Shown here in pieces: positions 15,534 through 24,130 of a stretch of DNA of 64,000 nt; position 1 is the stretch's first letter; every line of letters starts with the position of its first letter. Made by a program: the position numbers and the translations under genes. Source of the DNA: Halorientalis regularis (GTDB lineage Archaea > Halobacteriota > Halobacteria > Halobacteriales > Haloarculaceae). The DNA lies in contig NZ_JALJCL010000005.1 of the NCBI RefSeq assembly GCF_023698535.1, forward strand, positions 209,478-273,477, in the 5' to 3' direction. The notes beneath the pieces were generated by a model. The model did not search any database, had not been told where the DNA came from, and saw only the letters and a program-made list of their open reading frames with translations.

Positions 15534-16481
15534 ATGTCCCTCGGGCCCCGAGCGCGGACAGTGACGGCGGACCACGAAAACGCCGGGTATCGGCGGCTGT
15601 TCGACGGCGACGGGCTGACCTTCGGGACCGGCTTCCCGCTCACCGACAACCGCACGTCGCGCCCGCCGGTCGAGCGGGAACTCGAACTCGCGGCCCACGC
15701 CGAATCGGTCGGCTTCGACGCGCTGTGGGCGCGGGACGTGCCGCTGTACTGGCCCCGGTTCGGTGACGCGGGCCAGACCTTCGACGTGTGGCCGTGGCTG
15801 AGCCAGGTCGCCGCCCGGACCGACGAGGTGGCGCTGGGCACCGCGAGCGTCGTCCTCCCGCTTCGGCACCCGCTCCACGTCGCGAAAAGCGCCGCCACGC
15901 TCGACCGACTCTCGGACGGACGGCTCGTCCTCGGAATCGCGACCGGCGACCGCGACCCCGAGTTCGACGCCTTCGGCGTGGACCGCGAGGAACGGGGCGC
16001 GCACTTTCGCGAAGCCGTCGACCTCGTGCGGACCGTCTGGCGGGAAGATTTTCCGAAGACAGAGGGGCGCTGGGGCGAACTCGACGGCGACCTCGATCTC
16101 GTCCCGGAGCCGACCACCGAGACCCTGCCGCTCCTGCCCACGGGCCACGCCCGGCAGGAAGTCGAGTGGATCGCAGACCACGGCGACGGCTGGCTGTTCT
16201 ACCACCTGCCCGAGTCGACGCTGGAGTCGTACCTCGACGACTGGCGCGCGGCGGCGGGCGAGAAACCGTACGCGATGGCGGTCCGGACGGAGTTGGCCGA
16301 CGACCCCGAGGCCGGCCCCGAACACGTCCACCAGGGGTATCGCGCAGGGACGGCGTGGTTCCGGGAGTACTTCCGGCGGCTGGCGGAACTGGGCGTGGAT
16401 CACGTCCTCGTGTCGCCGGCCGGCGAGAATCCCGAGGCCGACCTCCGGCGATTCGCCGAGGACGTGATCGACCGGCTCTAG
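15534..16481 (+). CDS. Luciferase-like (LLM) flavin/F420-dependent oxidoreductase
   Basis: A 315-residue TIM-barrel oxidoreductase. Family signs are GFPLTDNR, AESVGFDALWARD, the LGTASVVLPLRHPL strand, DRLSDGRLVLGIATGDRDPEFDAFGVD and GADGW-like terminal sequence (DHGDGWLFYHL). It fits the BA3436-type subgroup of bacterial-luciferase-like enzymes. In haloarchaea these normally use F420 or flavin to oxidise small organic substrates; the substrate is unknown. Its stop codon overlaps that of the convergent gene at 16478. Confidence 0.85.
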   Translation: MSLGPRARTVTADHENAGYRRLFDGDGLTFGTGFPLTDNRTSRPPVERELELAAHAESVGFDALWARDVPLYWPRFGDAGQTFDVWPWLSQVAARTDEVALGTASVVLPLRHPLHVAKSAATLDRLSDGRLVLGIATGDRDPEFDAFGVDREERGAHFREAVDLVRTVWREDFPKTEGRWGELDGDLDLVPEPTTETLPLLPTGHARQEVEWIADHGDGWLFYHLPESTLESYLDDWRAAAGEKPYAMAVRTELADDPEAGPEHVHQGYRAGTAWFREYFRRLAELGVDHVLVSPAGENPEADLRRFAEDVIDRL

Positions 16482-16777
16482 TCGTCGGACTCGACTTCGG
16501 TCACGTCGTAGACGCCCGCGGTGTCGGTCTCCTGGACGGTCGCGGTGATGATCTCACCTTCCGCGACGGCGTCGTCGGCGATCAGCGTCACGGGTTCGAG
16601 CGTCGAGCGCGCGAGGATCAGCTTCAGGCGCTGGACGATGGAGGGCGAGCCACCCTTCCAGCAGACCAGCAGGTAGCGCGACTCGGCCAGGGCCCGAACC
16701 TCGTCGTCGAGGTCGTAGTCGTCCAGTTCCGTCGGACCGACGACGTGGAGGACCTCCCCCCGGAGCCGTTCGCCCAT
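16478..16777 (-). CDS. Conserved-looking 99-residue protein, function unknown
   Basis: Starts at the ATG at 16777 (MGERLRGEVLHVVG). It is a small, mostly beta protein with a strand-rich end (EGEIITATVQETDTAGVYDVTEVE). No cysteine cluster, signal or membrane segment is visible. It overlaps the last base pairs of the convergent LLM gene. I do not recognise the family. Confidence 0.65.
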   Translation of the reverse strand: MGERLRGEVLHVVGPTELDDYDLDDEVRALAESRYLLVCWKGGSPSIVQRLKLILARSTLEPVTLIADDAVAEGEIITATVQETDTAGVYDVTEVESDD

Positions 16778-16859
16778 ACCGGCCGGAGGGACTCGACGGA
16801 AATGGACCTTCCCCTCCGGCGTGGGAAACTGACTTCGGCCGGCAGTCGAATGTGTGGGT

Positions 16860-17345
16860 ATGGCCGAGGGTGACGCGGAGTTGACGACCGACGAGTTCGT
16901 CGAGTACTGCGAGACCCAGGCACGCCTGCTGTGGGGGCAGGTCGATACCATGGAGGACGAACTCGACGATCTGCTCTCGGAACTCGACGCGGAGATGGCC
17001 GACCTCCGGGAGCGCCTCGGCGAACACACGGACACCGTCGAGGGCACCGTCACGCCCGGTACGGACGACGGCGCAGACCTCGACGACATCGAGGAGATCG
17101 AGGCCGACCTGGAGGAGCGACAGACCGTCGCCGCGGCCAAGCAGGCCCGCATGACTGCCTTCCGGGAGCTGGCGGTCGGCTACGCGGAACTGGCGACCGA
17201 CCTGGACGACGCCGCGGAGGGCCGCGCCGCGCTGAAGCGCGTCCTCGAATTCGAGCAAGAACACGACGCCCCGGCGTACTTCCCCGAGCGCCAGACCGTA
17301 CTCGAGGCCGCGGCGGCCGACGACGAGAGCGAGGAGTCAGGCTAA
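16860..17345 (+). CDS. Acidic coiled-coil protein
   Basis: A 161-residue protein, strongly acidic and helical throughout, with heptad-like runs (WGQVDTMEDELDDLLSELDAEMADLRERL and ALKRVLEFEQEHDA). It should form a coiled coil; no enzymatic motif, signal or membrane helix is visible. The ATG at 16860 is used in preference to a GTG two codons earlier. Its 3' end overlaps the convergent transporter gene by 9 bp. Function unknown. Confidence 0.7.
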   Translation: MAEGDAELTTDEFVEYCETQARLLWGQVDTMEDELDDLLSELDAEMADLRERLGEHTDTVEGTVTPGTDDGADLDDIEEIEADLEERQTVAAAKQARMTAFRELAVGYAELATDLDDAAEGRAALKRVLEFEQEHDAPAYFPERQTVLEAAAADDESEESG

Positions 17346-18230
17346 CAGCTGCCGAATCGCCGACCGCTTCAACAGGAGGAAGCCGACGAAGATCACGGCA
17401 AAGCCCGCGAGGGAGGCGACGGTGATCCGCTCGTCGAGCAGGACGACGCCCGCGAGCGTCGCGACCACCGGCACCACGTATGCCACCAGACTCGTCTCCG
17501 TGGCACCGTACCGGTCCAGTATTCTGAAATAGAGAAAGAAGGCGATGGCGGTCGCGAACACGCCCAGGTACGCGATGGCGGCCAGTGAGAGTCCGGCGGG
17601 GACCGTGAGCGGTTCGCCGAGTCCCACGCTGATCGCGTGGAGGACGACACCACCGGCGGCCATCGACCAGCCCGCGAGGGTGGTCCCGCCGATGTCCGGT
17701 TGTGCGCGCTGGACGACGACGCCGCCCAGCGCGACGCTCGCGACCTGCACGCAGATCAGGAGTTTGCCGACCAGGTCGGCCGCGAACAGGTTCGCCGGGT
17801 CCGGACGGATCACCAGCGCCACGCCGAGGAACCCGACGACGATACCGGCGGCCCCGAGGGCGGACACGCGCTCCTCGGGCAGCAAGACCAGCGCCCACAG
17901 CACCGTGGCGATGGGGACCAGGCCCTGGATGATCGCCGCGACGCCGCTGGGGACGGTCTGCTGGCCGAGAAAGAGGAAGGCGTTGCCCGCGATCAGGAAC
18001 AGCCCCCCGCCGGCGACCGCCGTGTAGTCGGCGCGGGTCGACGGGAGCCAGGACCGGCCCGTGGCGCGGACCCCCGTCACGCCGAGCAGGATGACGGCCG
18101 CCACGTCGTAGCGGAAGGCCGCGAACAGCACCGCCGGCAACGCTTCGAGGCCGACCGAGATGGCCGGGAACGAGAAGCCCCACAGCGTCGCCAGCAGGAG
18201 GAAGGGCGCGACGGAACGAAGGGTAGACAC
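17337..18230 (-). CDS. EamA-type drug/metabolite transporter
   Basis: A 297-residue membrane protein with ten predicted helices in two EamA repeats: first WGFSFPAISVGLEALP...FAAFRY, second near 160-290 with SLVAYVVPVVATLAGVVLLDE. This superfamily exports amino acids and other metabolites; the substrate is not predictable. The GTG at 18230 is chosen because an AT-rich gctttt box lies about 27 bp upstream, consistent with a leaderless message; a longer start at 18287 exists. Confidence 0.85.
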   Translation of the reverse strand: MSTLRSVAPFLLLATLWGFSFPAISVGLEALPAVLFAAFRYDVAAVILLGVTGVRATGRSWLPSTRADYTAVAGGGLFLIAGNAFLFLGQQTVPSGVAAIIQGLVPIATVLWALVLLPEERVSALGAAGIVVGFLGVALVIRPDPANLFAADLVGKLLICVQVASVALGGVVVQRAQPDIGGTTLAGWSMAAGGVVLHAISVGLGEPLTVPAGLSLAAIAYLGVFATAIAFFLYFRILDRYGATETSLVAYVVPVVATLAGVVLLDERITVASLAGFAVIFVGFLLLKRSAIRQLLA

Positions 18231-18287
18231 AAGCGTCGTAGCCCCGTGACCCCGAAAAGCGTACGCATTCGCGTGGAGACGTGACAA

Positions 18288-18380
18288 TCACCCGAGGACC
18301 AGGGCGAGTGCGGCCCCCGCGAACAGTAACAGGAACACGAGCAACAGGCCATAGAACATGAACCGGTCTGCGCCGTCCAT
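18288..18380 (-). CDS. 30-residue single-pass membrane peptide
   Basis: A short frame MDGADRFMF followed by one hydrophobic helix (YGLLLVFLLLFAGAALALVL) and a stop. AT-rich DNA (catatgg, gatatg) lies just upstream. It sits before the transporter gene, reading the same way. Size makes coding status uncertain. Confidence 0.45.
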   Translation of the reverse strand: MDGADRFMFYGLLLVFLLLFAGAALALVLG

Positions 18381-18470
18381 GCAGGACCATATGGCTTGCT
18401 CGCATATCAATCCGACCGCGGCCAGGAGCCGACCGAAACCGGCAACCAGCAGTAGCCCCACGACTCTCTC

Positions 18471-19130
18471 ATGACCGACCAGTACCCGACGGTCGGGTCG
18501 GACGCGCTGGAGCGTGGTCCCTGGGAGTTACGCGGTCGCAGCGAGGACACCGTCTTCCAGACGCCGACGGCGACCGTCAGGGGCCACACGCTGGTGTACG
18601 ACGACGCCGACCTCCGGGCGGCGCTGGACCAGGCGGGCGTCGCCGACTCCCTCGACCCCGGCGGCGAAGGGACGCTCGTCGACGTGGCCGACGACGACAC
18701 GGGCGGGTTCTGGCGGTTCTTCTTCGCCACGGCTCTCTCCTTTCGCCCGCCGCTGGCCCCTGGCATCGGCCCGGCGTCGATGCGGGGGCCGGTCGTCCGG
18801 GAGTCCCGCGAGTCGCTCCTGGACGACCTCCGCAGCCGTGGGTTCGAGCGCGTCGAGGCCGGCCGCCGGCAGCGCGTCCGCACCGACACCGGCGACCGGG
18901 CGACGCTGACGAAGGTGACGGCGACCTATCCGCTGGACCGCGGGCAACTGGACGTGGAAGGGTGGATCGCCGTCTGGTCCCGCGGCGGGTCGTTCCGGAT
19001 CGCCGGTGGTGCCTATCCCACCCGCGGCCTGGCGACCCTGCTCGACGGGCTCCCCGAGGACGAGCGCCCCGAGATCGACCCCGGCCGCTACCGGGACGAC
19101 CTCCTGGGACTGATCCGGGCCGTCGAGTAA
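18471..19130 (+). CDS. Haloarchaeal protein of unknown function
   Basis: A 219-residue soluble protein, acidic with typical codon use. It contains a GGFWRFFFATALSFRPPLAPGI segment and a C-terminal region SRGGSFRIAGGAYPTRGLATLLDGLPEDE. No cofactor or metal motif and no signal peptide are visible. The ATG at 18471 follows a short AT-poor spacer. I do not recognise the family. Confidence 0.75.
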   Translation: MTDQYPTVGSDALERGPWELRGRSEDTVFQTPTATVRGHTLVYDDADLRAALDQAGVADSLDPGGEGTLVDVADDDTGGFWRFFFATALSFRPPLAPGIGPASMRGPVVRESRESLLDDLRSRGFERVEAGRRQRVRTDTGDRATLTKVTATYPLDRGQLDVEGWIAVWSRGGSFRIAGGAYPTRGLATLLDGLPEDERPEIDPGRYRDDLLGLIRAVE

Positions 19131-19182
19131 GCGACCTGTCGGGACAAGGAATATGTCGGGTCCGTCCGTGTGTTCCTCCGCG

Positions 19183-19635
19183 ATGGACCACGTTTCACTG
19201 GCCGACATGGAGAACCACCCTCGGGTCGCGACCGTGCAGAAACACGCCACCGCGCCGCTGAACCTCGGCGACATGGCGCTGAACTACTACGAACTCGAAC
19301 CCGGCGACTCCTTCTCGGGCGGTCTGCACACCCACATGAACCAGGAGGAGGTCTTTCTGGTGATGGAGGGGACGGCGACCTTCCACACGAAAGACGACGA
19401 GATCGAGGTCGGGGAGAACGAGATCGTCCGCTTCGCCCCCGGCGAGTACCAGGAGGGGCGCAACGACGGCGACGAGCGAGTCCGCGCGGTCGCGATGGGC
19501 GCACCGCAAGAGGACGGCGAGACACGCTCGGCACTCCCCTGCCAGGAGTGTGGCGCCGAGTACCACGTCGCGGCGGTCACGGCCGACGGCGTGGAGTTGA
19601 CCTGTCCGGAGTGTGGGAACGTCGTGGAAATGTAA
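19183..19635 (+). CDS. Cupin protein with C-terminal zinc ribbon
   Basis: A 150-residue protein. The N-terminal two-thirds is a cupin with metal ligands in GLHTHMNQEEVF (two His and Glu) and a second motif ending RFAPGEYQ. After residue about 115 comes a zinc ribbon, PCQECGAEYH...LTCPECGN. The fusion suggests a sensor or small-molecule binder that also binds a macromolecule, or a metal-trafficking role; no substrate can be given. The ATG at 19183 is preferred to 19153 since gaatatg at about 19149-19155 fits as its TATA box. Confidence 0.8.
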   Translation: MDHVSLADMENHPRVATVQKHATAPLNLGDMALNYYELEPGDSFSGGLHTHMNQEEVFLVMEGTATFHTKDDEIEVGENEIVRFAPGEYQEGRNDGDERVRAVAMGAPQEDGETRSALPCQECGAEYHVAAVTADGVELTCPECGNVVEM

Positions 19636-19747
19636 CGAGGCCGACCGCAGGGAGGTCTCGGACGGTCGAGCGGTGACCGGAGGGAACCGCGAGGCAATCG
19701 AGGCCGGAACCGAAAATCGCCACTGGCTCCCGACCACACTGTCTCGC

Positions 19748-20278
19748 ATGGACCTGCCGGCGCTCGTCGACGAGTACCTCGATTACTACGAACAGACACA
19801 GGGCGTCCTCCCCGAACGTCTCGAATCGTTCGGCGACAGCTACCGCGAACAGGGGCACCTCACCCGCGACCAGCTGTACGACATCGCCTACGAGTCCTCG
19901 ACCCGCAGCGCCTACCACGTCGAGAACAACCCCGAATCACGGTGTCGAGAGGTGACTGCCAACGTCCTCGCGGTCGACGGTGACTTCTCGAAGATCCAGC
20001 TCCTCTGCGGGCTGTCGGGGTTCAAGGCACCGACGGCTTCCTGCGTGCTGGCCGCGCTCGACCCGGAGCGCCACGCGGTCGTCGACACCCGCGTCTGGGC
20101 GACGCTGGATCGGCTGGACTACCTCGACGGTCGCAAGGAGACCTTCGACGCCGCCGACTACGTGACGATGCTCGACCCGATCCGGGAGATCGCCACCGAG
20201 ACCGGTCACAGTGCGGCCGAGGTCGGGTACGCGCTGTTCGCCCACGACGACGACGTGCGCGAGGGGACGTTGCACTGA
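19748..20278 (+). CDS. HhH-GPD-like (DNA-glycosylase-fold) protein, function unknown
   Basis: A 176-residue helical protein. The stretch LLCGLSGFKAPTASCVLAALDPERHAVVDTRVWATL resembles the helix-hairpin-helix and following Asp of DNA glycosylase-fold proteins, in which an LDPxxxxVxDxRVW pattern recurs. Classical iron-sulfur cysteines are absent. A DNA repair or base-handling role is possible but the resemblance is limited. The ATG at 19748 is used. The gene converges on the P450 gene, 18 bp away. Confidence 0.65.
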   Translation: MDLPALVDEYLDYYEQTQGVLPERLESFGDSYREQGHLTRDQLYDIAYESSTRSAYHVENNPESRCREVTANVLAVDGDFSKIQLLCGLSGFKAPTASCVLAALDPERHAVVDTRVWATLDRLDYLDGRKETFDAADYVTMLDPIREIATETGHSAAEVGYALFAHDDDVREGTLH

Positions 20279-20296
20279 GCGGGTGGGAACCGGAAG

Positions 20297-21667
20297 CTAC
20301 GACCACTCGGTGACGGCCATCTCGACGGGTTCGTCGGGAACCATCGTGACGGCCGAATCGACGGCGGGCGTGTCGTGGGTCGGCGACCGAAGGGTCAGCC
20401 GTACGTCGGAGACGACGCGGGCGAGGATCAACTGGGCCTCCGCGAGCGCGAACAGCCGCCCGATACAGATGCGCTGGCCGCCACCGAAGGGGAAGAAGCT
20501 GTAGGCCGGCTGCTCCTCGCGTGCGCCGGGCGCGAACCGTTCGGGGCGGTACGCCAGCGGGTCTTCCCAGAGGTCGGGGTCCCGATGGACGACGAACTGG
20601 CTGAGGACGACCTCCGCGCCGGCCGGGATCTCGTAGCCGGCGACCTCGTCGCGGTCGATGGCCTCGCGGGTGACGACGGGCACCGGCGGGTAGATCCGCA
20701 TGGCCTCCTGCACGCACTGTTTGAGCAGGGATTCGTCGCCCGCCGTGCCCGCGGAGAAACCCACCACGTCGGTCGGGTCTGCGTCGGCGACGTGGTCGTG
20801 GAGGCGTTCGTGGACGCCGGGATTGTTCGCCAGCAGGTACCAGGTCCAGGTCAGCGCCGCCGCCGTCGTCTCGTGGCCGGCCAGCAGGAACGTGACCAGT
20901 TCGTCCCGGATCTGCTCGTCGTCCATCCGCGCGCCCTCGTCGGTGCGGGCGGTCAGCAGTTTCGACAGCAGGTCGTCGTACTCCTCGGCCCGGCCGCGGC
21001 GGGCGTCGATCAACTCGTGGACGACAGCGTCGATGTCGTCGATGGCGCGCTGCATCCGGCGGTTGTGCGGCGAGGGGACCCACTCCGGGAAGGTCGGGAC
21101 CACGCCCACCTCGCGCTGGAAGCCCCGGCGCAGGACCTGCAGGGCGGCCCGGATGTCCTCGGCGTGGCGCTCCACGTCGGCGCTGAACATCGCCGTCCCG
21201 ATGATCGACAGCGTGACCCGTTCCATCTCCTGTAACAGGTCGATCTCGTCCCGACTGGCCCACCGGTCGAGCATGGCGTCGGTCTCGTCGACGATGAGGT
21301 CGGTGAACGACTGGACGCTCCCCGACCCGAACATCGGCCGGATGAGACGGTGCTGGCGGTGCCAGAGGTCGCCCTCACTCGTCAGGAGGCCGTCCCCGAA
21401 CAGTTCCGAGAGTTCCTCCCGATAGACCGACGCGCGCCGGTAGTTGTCGGGGTTCCCTTCGAGGACGTGCTGGACCGCCGACGGCTCGGCCAGTAGAACC
21501 CCGGGATCGCCGCTGGGCATCGTCAGGTCGACGACGGGGCCGTACCGCTCGCGAGTGCGCGTCAGCACGCTGGTCACGTCCTCGGACAGCAGCCGCCGGG
21601 CCTGCCCCAGCCGCTCGATCACGCCGGGGCCGGGCGGGGTCGCGCCGGAGTGCCGGTTCCGGGCCAT
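20297..21667 (-). CDS. Cytochrome P450
   Basis: A 456-residue soluble P450 mono-oxygenase. The diagnostic motifs are present: I-helix AGHETTA (263-269), ExxR as EAMR (321-324), a PERF motif (375-378) and the heme loop FFPFGGGQRICIG with proximal ligand Cys401. There is no membrane anchor, and no ferredoxin or reductase gene is adjacent. It starts inside the stop codon of the upstream SCP2-like gene (ATGA overlap), so the two are translationally coupled. The SCP2 partner suggests a lipid or isoprenoid-like hydrophobic substrate; that is inference. Confidence 0.92.
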   Translation of the reverse strand: MARNRHSGATPPGPGVIERLGQARRLLSEDVTSVLTRTRERYGPVVDLTMPSGDPGVLLAEPSAVQHVLEGNPDNYRRASVYREELSELFGDGLLTSEGDLWHRQHRLIRPMFGSGSVQSFTDLIVDETDAMLDRWASRDEIDLLQEMERVTLSIIGTAMFSADVERHAEDIRAALQVLRRGFQREVGVVPTFPEWVPSPHNRRMQRAIDDIDAVVHELIDARRGRAEEYDDLLSKLLTARTDEGARMDDEQIRDELVTFLLAGHETTAAALTWTWYLLANNPGVHERLHDHVADADPTDVVGFSAGTAGDESLLKQCVQEAMRIYPPVPVVTREAIDRDEVAGYEIPAGAEVVLSQFVVHRDPDLWEDPLAYRPERFAPGAREEQPAYSFFPFGGGQRICIGRLFALAEAQLILARVVSDVRLTLRSPTHDTPAVDSAVTMVPDEPVEMAVTEWS

Positions 21668-22248
21668 CAGACCAGCGCCTCCATCGCCTCGCCGACGGCC
21701 TCCATCGTCTCGTTGAACTGCCGGGAGCGTTCCAGCGGTCCGATGATGTCGAAGCGGTTCTGGACGAACGCCAGCTGGCCGTTGAACTCGTCGTCGCCGA
21801 GCATCCGGAAGAGGACCTCCGTCTGTCCCTCGAAGGTAATTTTCGGGTCGTCGGCCAGTGTCGGCCCGCCCGAGATCGATCCGGTCTCGGGATCGGTGGC
21901 CGCGTGAAAGGCGACGGGCGAGTCGGTGGCCTCCCAGTTCACGGTGGTCTCGACGGTCACGGCGTCGCCGACGGCGGAGATGTTCGCGGCGATCAACCCC
22001 ATCCCGCCCCACAGGACCCGGAGGTACTGCTCGACGGTTTCGGGGTCGTTCGTGGCGAATTCGGTGATCCCCTCGAAGGTGGCCATCCGGTCGGTGAGCC
22101 GCTCGTACACCGTCGGCCGGGTGACGAGCAACTCCGCGAGCGCGTCCTCGTCGTCGAGTCCGTCGAGGGCCGGCCCGAGGTTCGCCCTGAACTGTTCGTC
22201 CGGCTGGTCGACGACCGCGTCGAGATCGGGTGTCGTGGAATCTGACAT
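21667..22248 (-). CDS. SCP2 sterol-binding-fold protein coupled to P450
   Basis: A 193-residue protein. Residues about 85-180 resemble an SCP2 lipid-carrier domain: DPKITFEGQTEVLFRMLGDDEFNGQLAFVQNRFDIIGPL is the usual strand-helix pattern with a hydrophobic tunnel. The N-terminal part is helical and acidic. It lies directly upstream of, and overlaps, the P450 gene. SCP2-like proteins bind acyl chains or sterol-like lipids, so it could deliver the substrate. I use the ATG at 22248 over an earlier in-frame start at 22332. Confidence 0.75.
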   Translation of the reverse strand: MSDSTTPDLDAVVDQPDEQFRANLGPALDGLDDEDALAELLVTRPTVYERLTDRMATFEGITEFATNDPETVEQYLRVLWGGMGLIAANISAVGDAVTVETTVNWEATDSPVAFHAATDPETGSISGGPTLADDPKITFEGQTEVLFRMLGDDEFNGQLAFVQNRFDIIGPLERSRQFNETMEAVGEAMEALV

Positions 22249-22467
22249 ACCTGAAGGCTCCCTCAGGGGCGACCGCCACCCCGTGGTAACTGCTTGCATA
22301 CTGCACCGACTCGCAACATGACTCCACCGCACGGTATCTGAGGGGGGTTAAAAGCGGCCTCGCTGCTGACGCGCAACACGTTGTCCGACGTCCGGTGAAA
22401 GTGAATCGCTACCAAGCCACGCGGCGCAGGGTGGGCGAGGCGTCCGGCCGGCTCCCGGCGCGCAACC

Positions 22468-22947
22468 ATGAAATTCGGGATCTTCCACGAACACCAGCTG
22501 CCACGACCCTGGCACGACGGCGACGAACAGGCCCTCTACGAGGACGCACTCGACCAGATCGAACTCGCGGACGAACTCGGGTACGACTACGTCTGGGACG
22601 TCGAACACCACTTTCTGGAGGAGTACGCCCACTCGGCGGCCCCGGAGGTGTCCCTCGCGGCCGCCGCCCAGCGCACCGACGATATCCGGCTGGGCCACGG
22701 GATCAAGCTCCTGCCGCCCCAGTACAATCACCCCGCTCGCGTCGCCGAACAGGTCGCGACGCTAGACCTGGTCTCGGACGGCCGCGTCGAGTTCGGCACC
22801 GGCGAGTCGGCCTCGGACGTGGAACTCGACGGGTTCGGCATCGACCGCACCGAGAAGGAGGCGGCGCTACAGCCGTACGTCGAGGACGCCTTCGAGCGCC
22901 GCGAGGAGCGCGACCCGCTGGACGAACCGCCGGTCGTCGAGTCCTGA
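22468..22947 (+). pseudogene. C-terminally truncated luciferase-like (LLM) oxidoreductase
   Basis: The 159-residue frame matches the N-terminal part of LLM flavin-dependent oxidoreductases: MKFGIFHEHQLPRPW, DELGYDYVWDVEHHF, SAAPEVSLAAAAQRT and DLVSDGRVEFGTGESASD. Full family members have about 330-400 residues, whereas here the sequence runs only to GFGIDRTEKEAALQPYVEDAF and then a non-conserved acidic tail before TGA. More than half the barrel is missing, and I see no continuation in any frame downstream. Probably a deletion remnant with a new stop. Divergent from the SCP2-P450 operon. Confidence 0.65.
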
Positions 22948-23015
22948 GAACGGGGCCGACCGGTCGCCGGAGATCGACCCGGTCTGGCCGTCGTCGGCCG
23001 GTTCGCCCGTGGCGC

Positions 23016-23285
23016 TCAGCGAGCCGTCGAGTCGCGGTTCCAGCCGGGATCGTGCCCGGTGCGCTCGATGAGGGCGGACCGACAGGCCGGGCAGTAGTCG
23101 GGTGTGTTCGACTCACCCCGGGGAACGTACACCGCGCCGCCGCACTTCACGCACGCATCCGAAACGATGGTGACGCAGTCCGCACAGACGTTGAAGTCGT
23201 CGACCGTGAGGTCTCGGAGGCCGTCGAGTTTGTTGTCGAGAGTGTACTCGTCGATGACCGTCTGGCAGCGTTGGCACGGTTTCAT
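23016..23285 (-). CDS. Small multi-CxxC zinc-finger protein
   Basis: An 89-residue protein with four CxxC pairs: CQRC (near residue 4), CADC (34), CVKC (45) and CPAC (65), enough for two zinc ribbons. No other domain is visible. Likely a nucleic-acid or protein-binding adaptor; function unknown. Confidence 0.72.
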   Translation of the reverse strand: MKPCQRCQTVIDEYTLDNKLDGLRDLTVDDFNVCADCVTIVSDACVKCGGAVYVPRGESNTPDYCPACRSALIERTGHDPGWNRDSTAR

Positions 23286-23392
23286 AGCGATGCAGAGAGG
23301 ACCACGTACTCACCTCGTAAATACCTGCCCCGAGTATCGACGGCGCGTAGAACCGACCGGACGGCCGGCAGCGTCTCACCGCACAGCCGGGC

Positions 23393-23734
23393 TCACGCCG
23401 ACAGTTTCGCCTCGAGTTCGCCGCGCTCGTGGAGTTGTTCGAGGATGTCGCTGCCGCCGACGAACTCGCCGTCGACGAACGTCTGCGGGATCGTCTCGCG
23501 GCCGCTGTGGCGCTCCAGCGCCTCGCGGTGTTCGTCCAGCGCGTCCAGCACGTTCACCGTCGCCACGTCCTCGCGGTGTTGCTGGAGCAGGTTCAACGCC
23601 TTCCGGGAGTAGCCACACTGGGGCATGAGTTCCGTGCCCTTCATGAACAGCGCGACCTCGTTGTCCTCGATGGTTTCGTCGACGCGCTCCTGTACTTCCT
23701 CGGGCGACAGATCGGGTTCGGGATCGAAGCTCAT
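23393..23734 (-). CDS. Monothiol glutaredoxin-like protein (Grx4 type)
   Basis: A 113-residue thioredoxin-fold protein. The active site MPQCGYSRKAL has a single redox Cys (CGYS), as in monothiol Grx4/GrxD that bind Fe-S clusters, and the GSH/cluster-binding IPQTFVDGEFVGGSD motif follows. It is adjacent to a BolA homologue on the same strand, the partner with which this type of glutaredoxin forms [2Fe-2S] complexes. Haloarchaea lack glutathione, so another thiol would serve. The ATG at 23734 is used. Confidence 0.88.
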   Translation of the reverse strand: MSFDPEPDLSPEEVQERVDETIEDNEVALFMKGTELMPQCGYSRKALNLLQQHREDVATVNVLDALDEHREALERHSGRETIPQTFVDGEFVGGSDILEQLHERGELEAKLSA

Positions 23735-23803
23735 GGGCGAACTCAGGTCGGCGAGGAGTAAATGGGTTGTGCTAGTGGGAGTCACCGGAGTAACCGATCG
23801 TCC

Positions 23804-24049
23804 CTAGCCCTCGTACTCCTCGGGCGTGTAGGTCTCCAGTTCGATGGCGTGGATGTCCCGCGTGAGGTGTTCGCCGAGCGCGTCGTGGACGAGCTGGTGC
23901 TGGTCGACCAGGTTCTCGCCCTCGAAGACAGGCGAGACGACGGTGACGGCGTAGTGTTTGTCGTCGTCGGGGTCACGGGGTGTCGTGACCTCGGCGGTGG
24001 CGTCGGGCAGTTCCGATTCGATGAGGTCGGCGACGGCGGCTTCGTCCAT
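23804..24049 (-). CDS. BolA/IbaG family protein
   Basis: An 81-residue protein with the BolA fold: an N-terminal helix, the strand HYAVTVVSPVFEG and the conserved helix NLVDQHQLVHDALGEHL, ending with AIELETYTPEEY as in BolA/IbaG proteins. It lies about 70 bp upstream of the glutaredoxin gene in the same direction. The pair probably handles iron-sulfur cluster delivery or iron sensing. Start taken at ATG 24049; upstream frame extension is not conserved. Confidence 0.85.
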   Translation of the reverse strand: MDEAAVADLIESELPDATAEVTTPRDPDDDKHYAVTVVSPVFEGENLVDQHQLVHDALGEHLTRDIHAIELETYTPEEYEG

Positions 24050-24130
24050 ACCATTCGAGAGCGTCCGCGAGGGGAAAACCGCTTCGTCCGGAGTCCCGGG
24101 GTTTTCCGTGACCGGTCCCAACGGTGGGAT

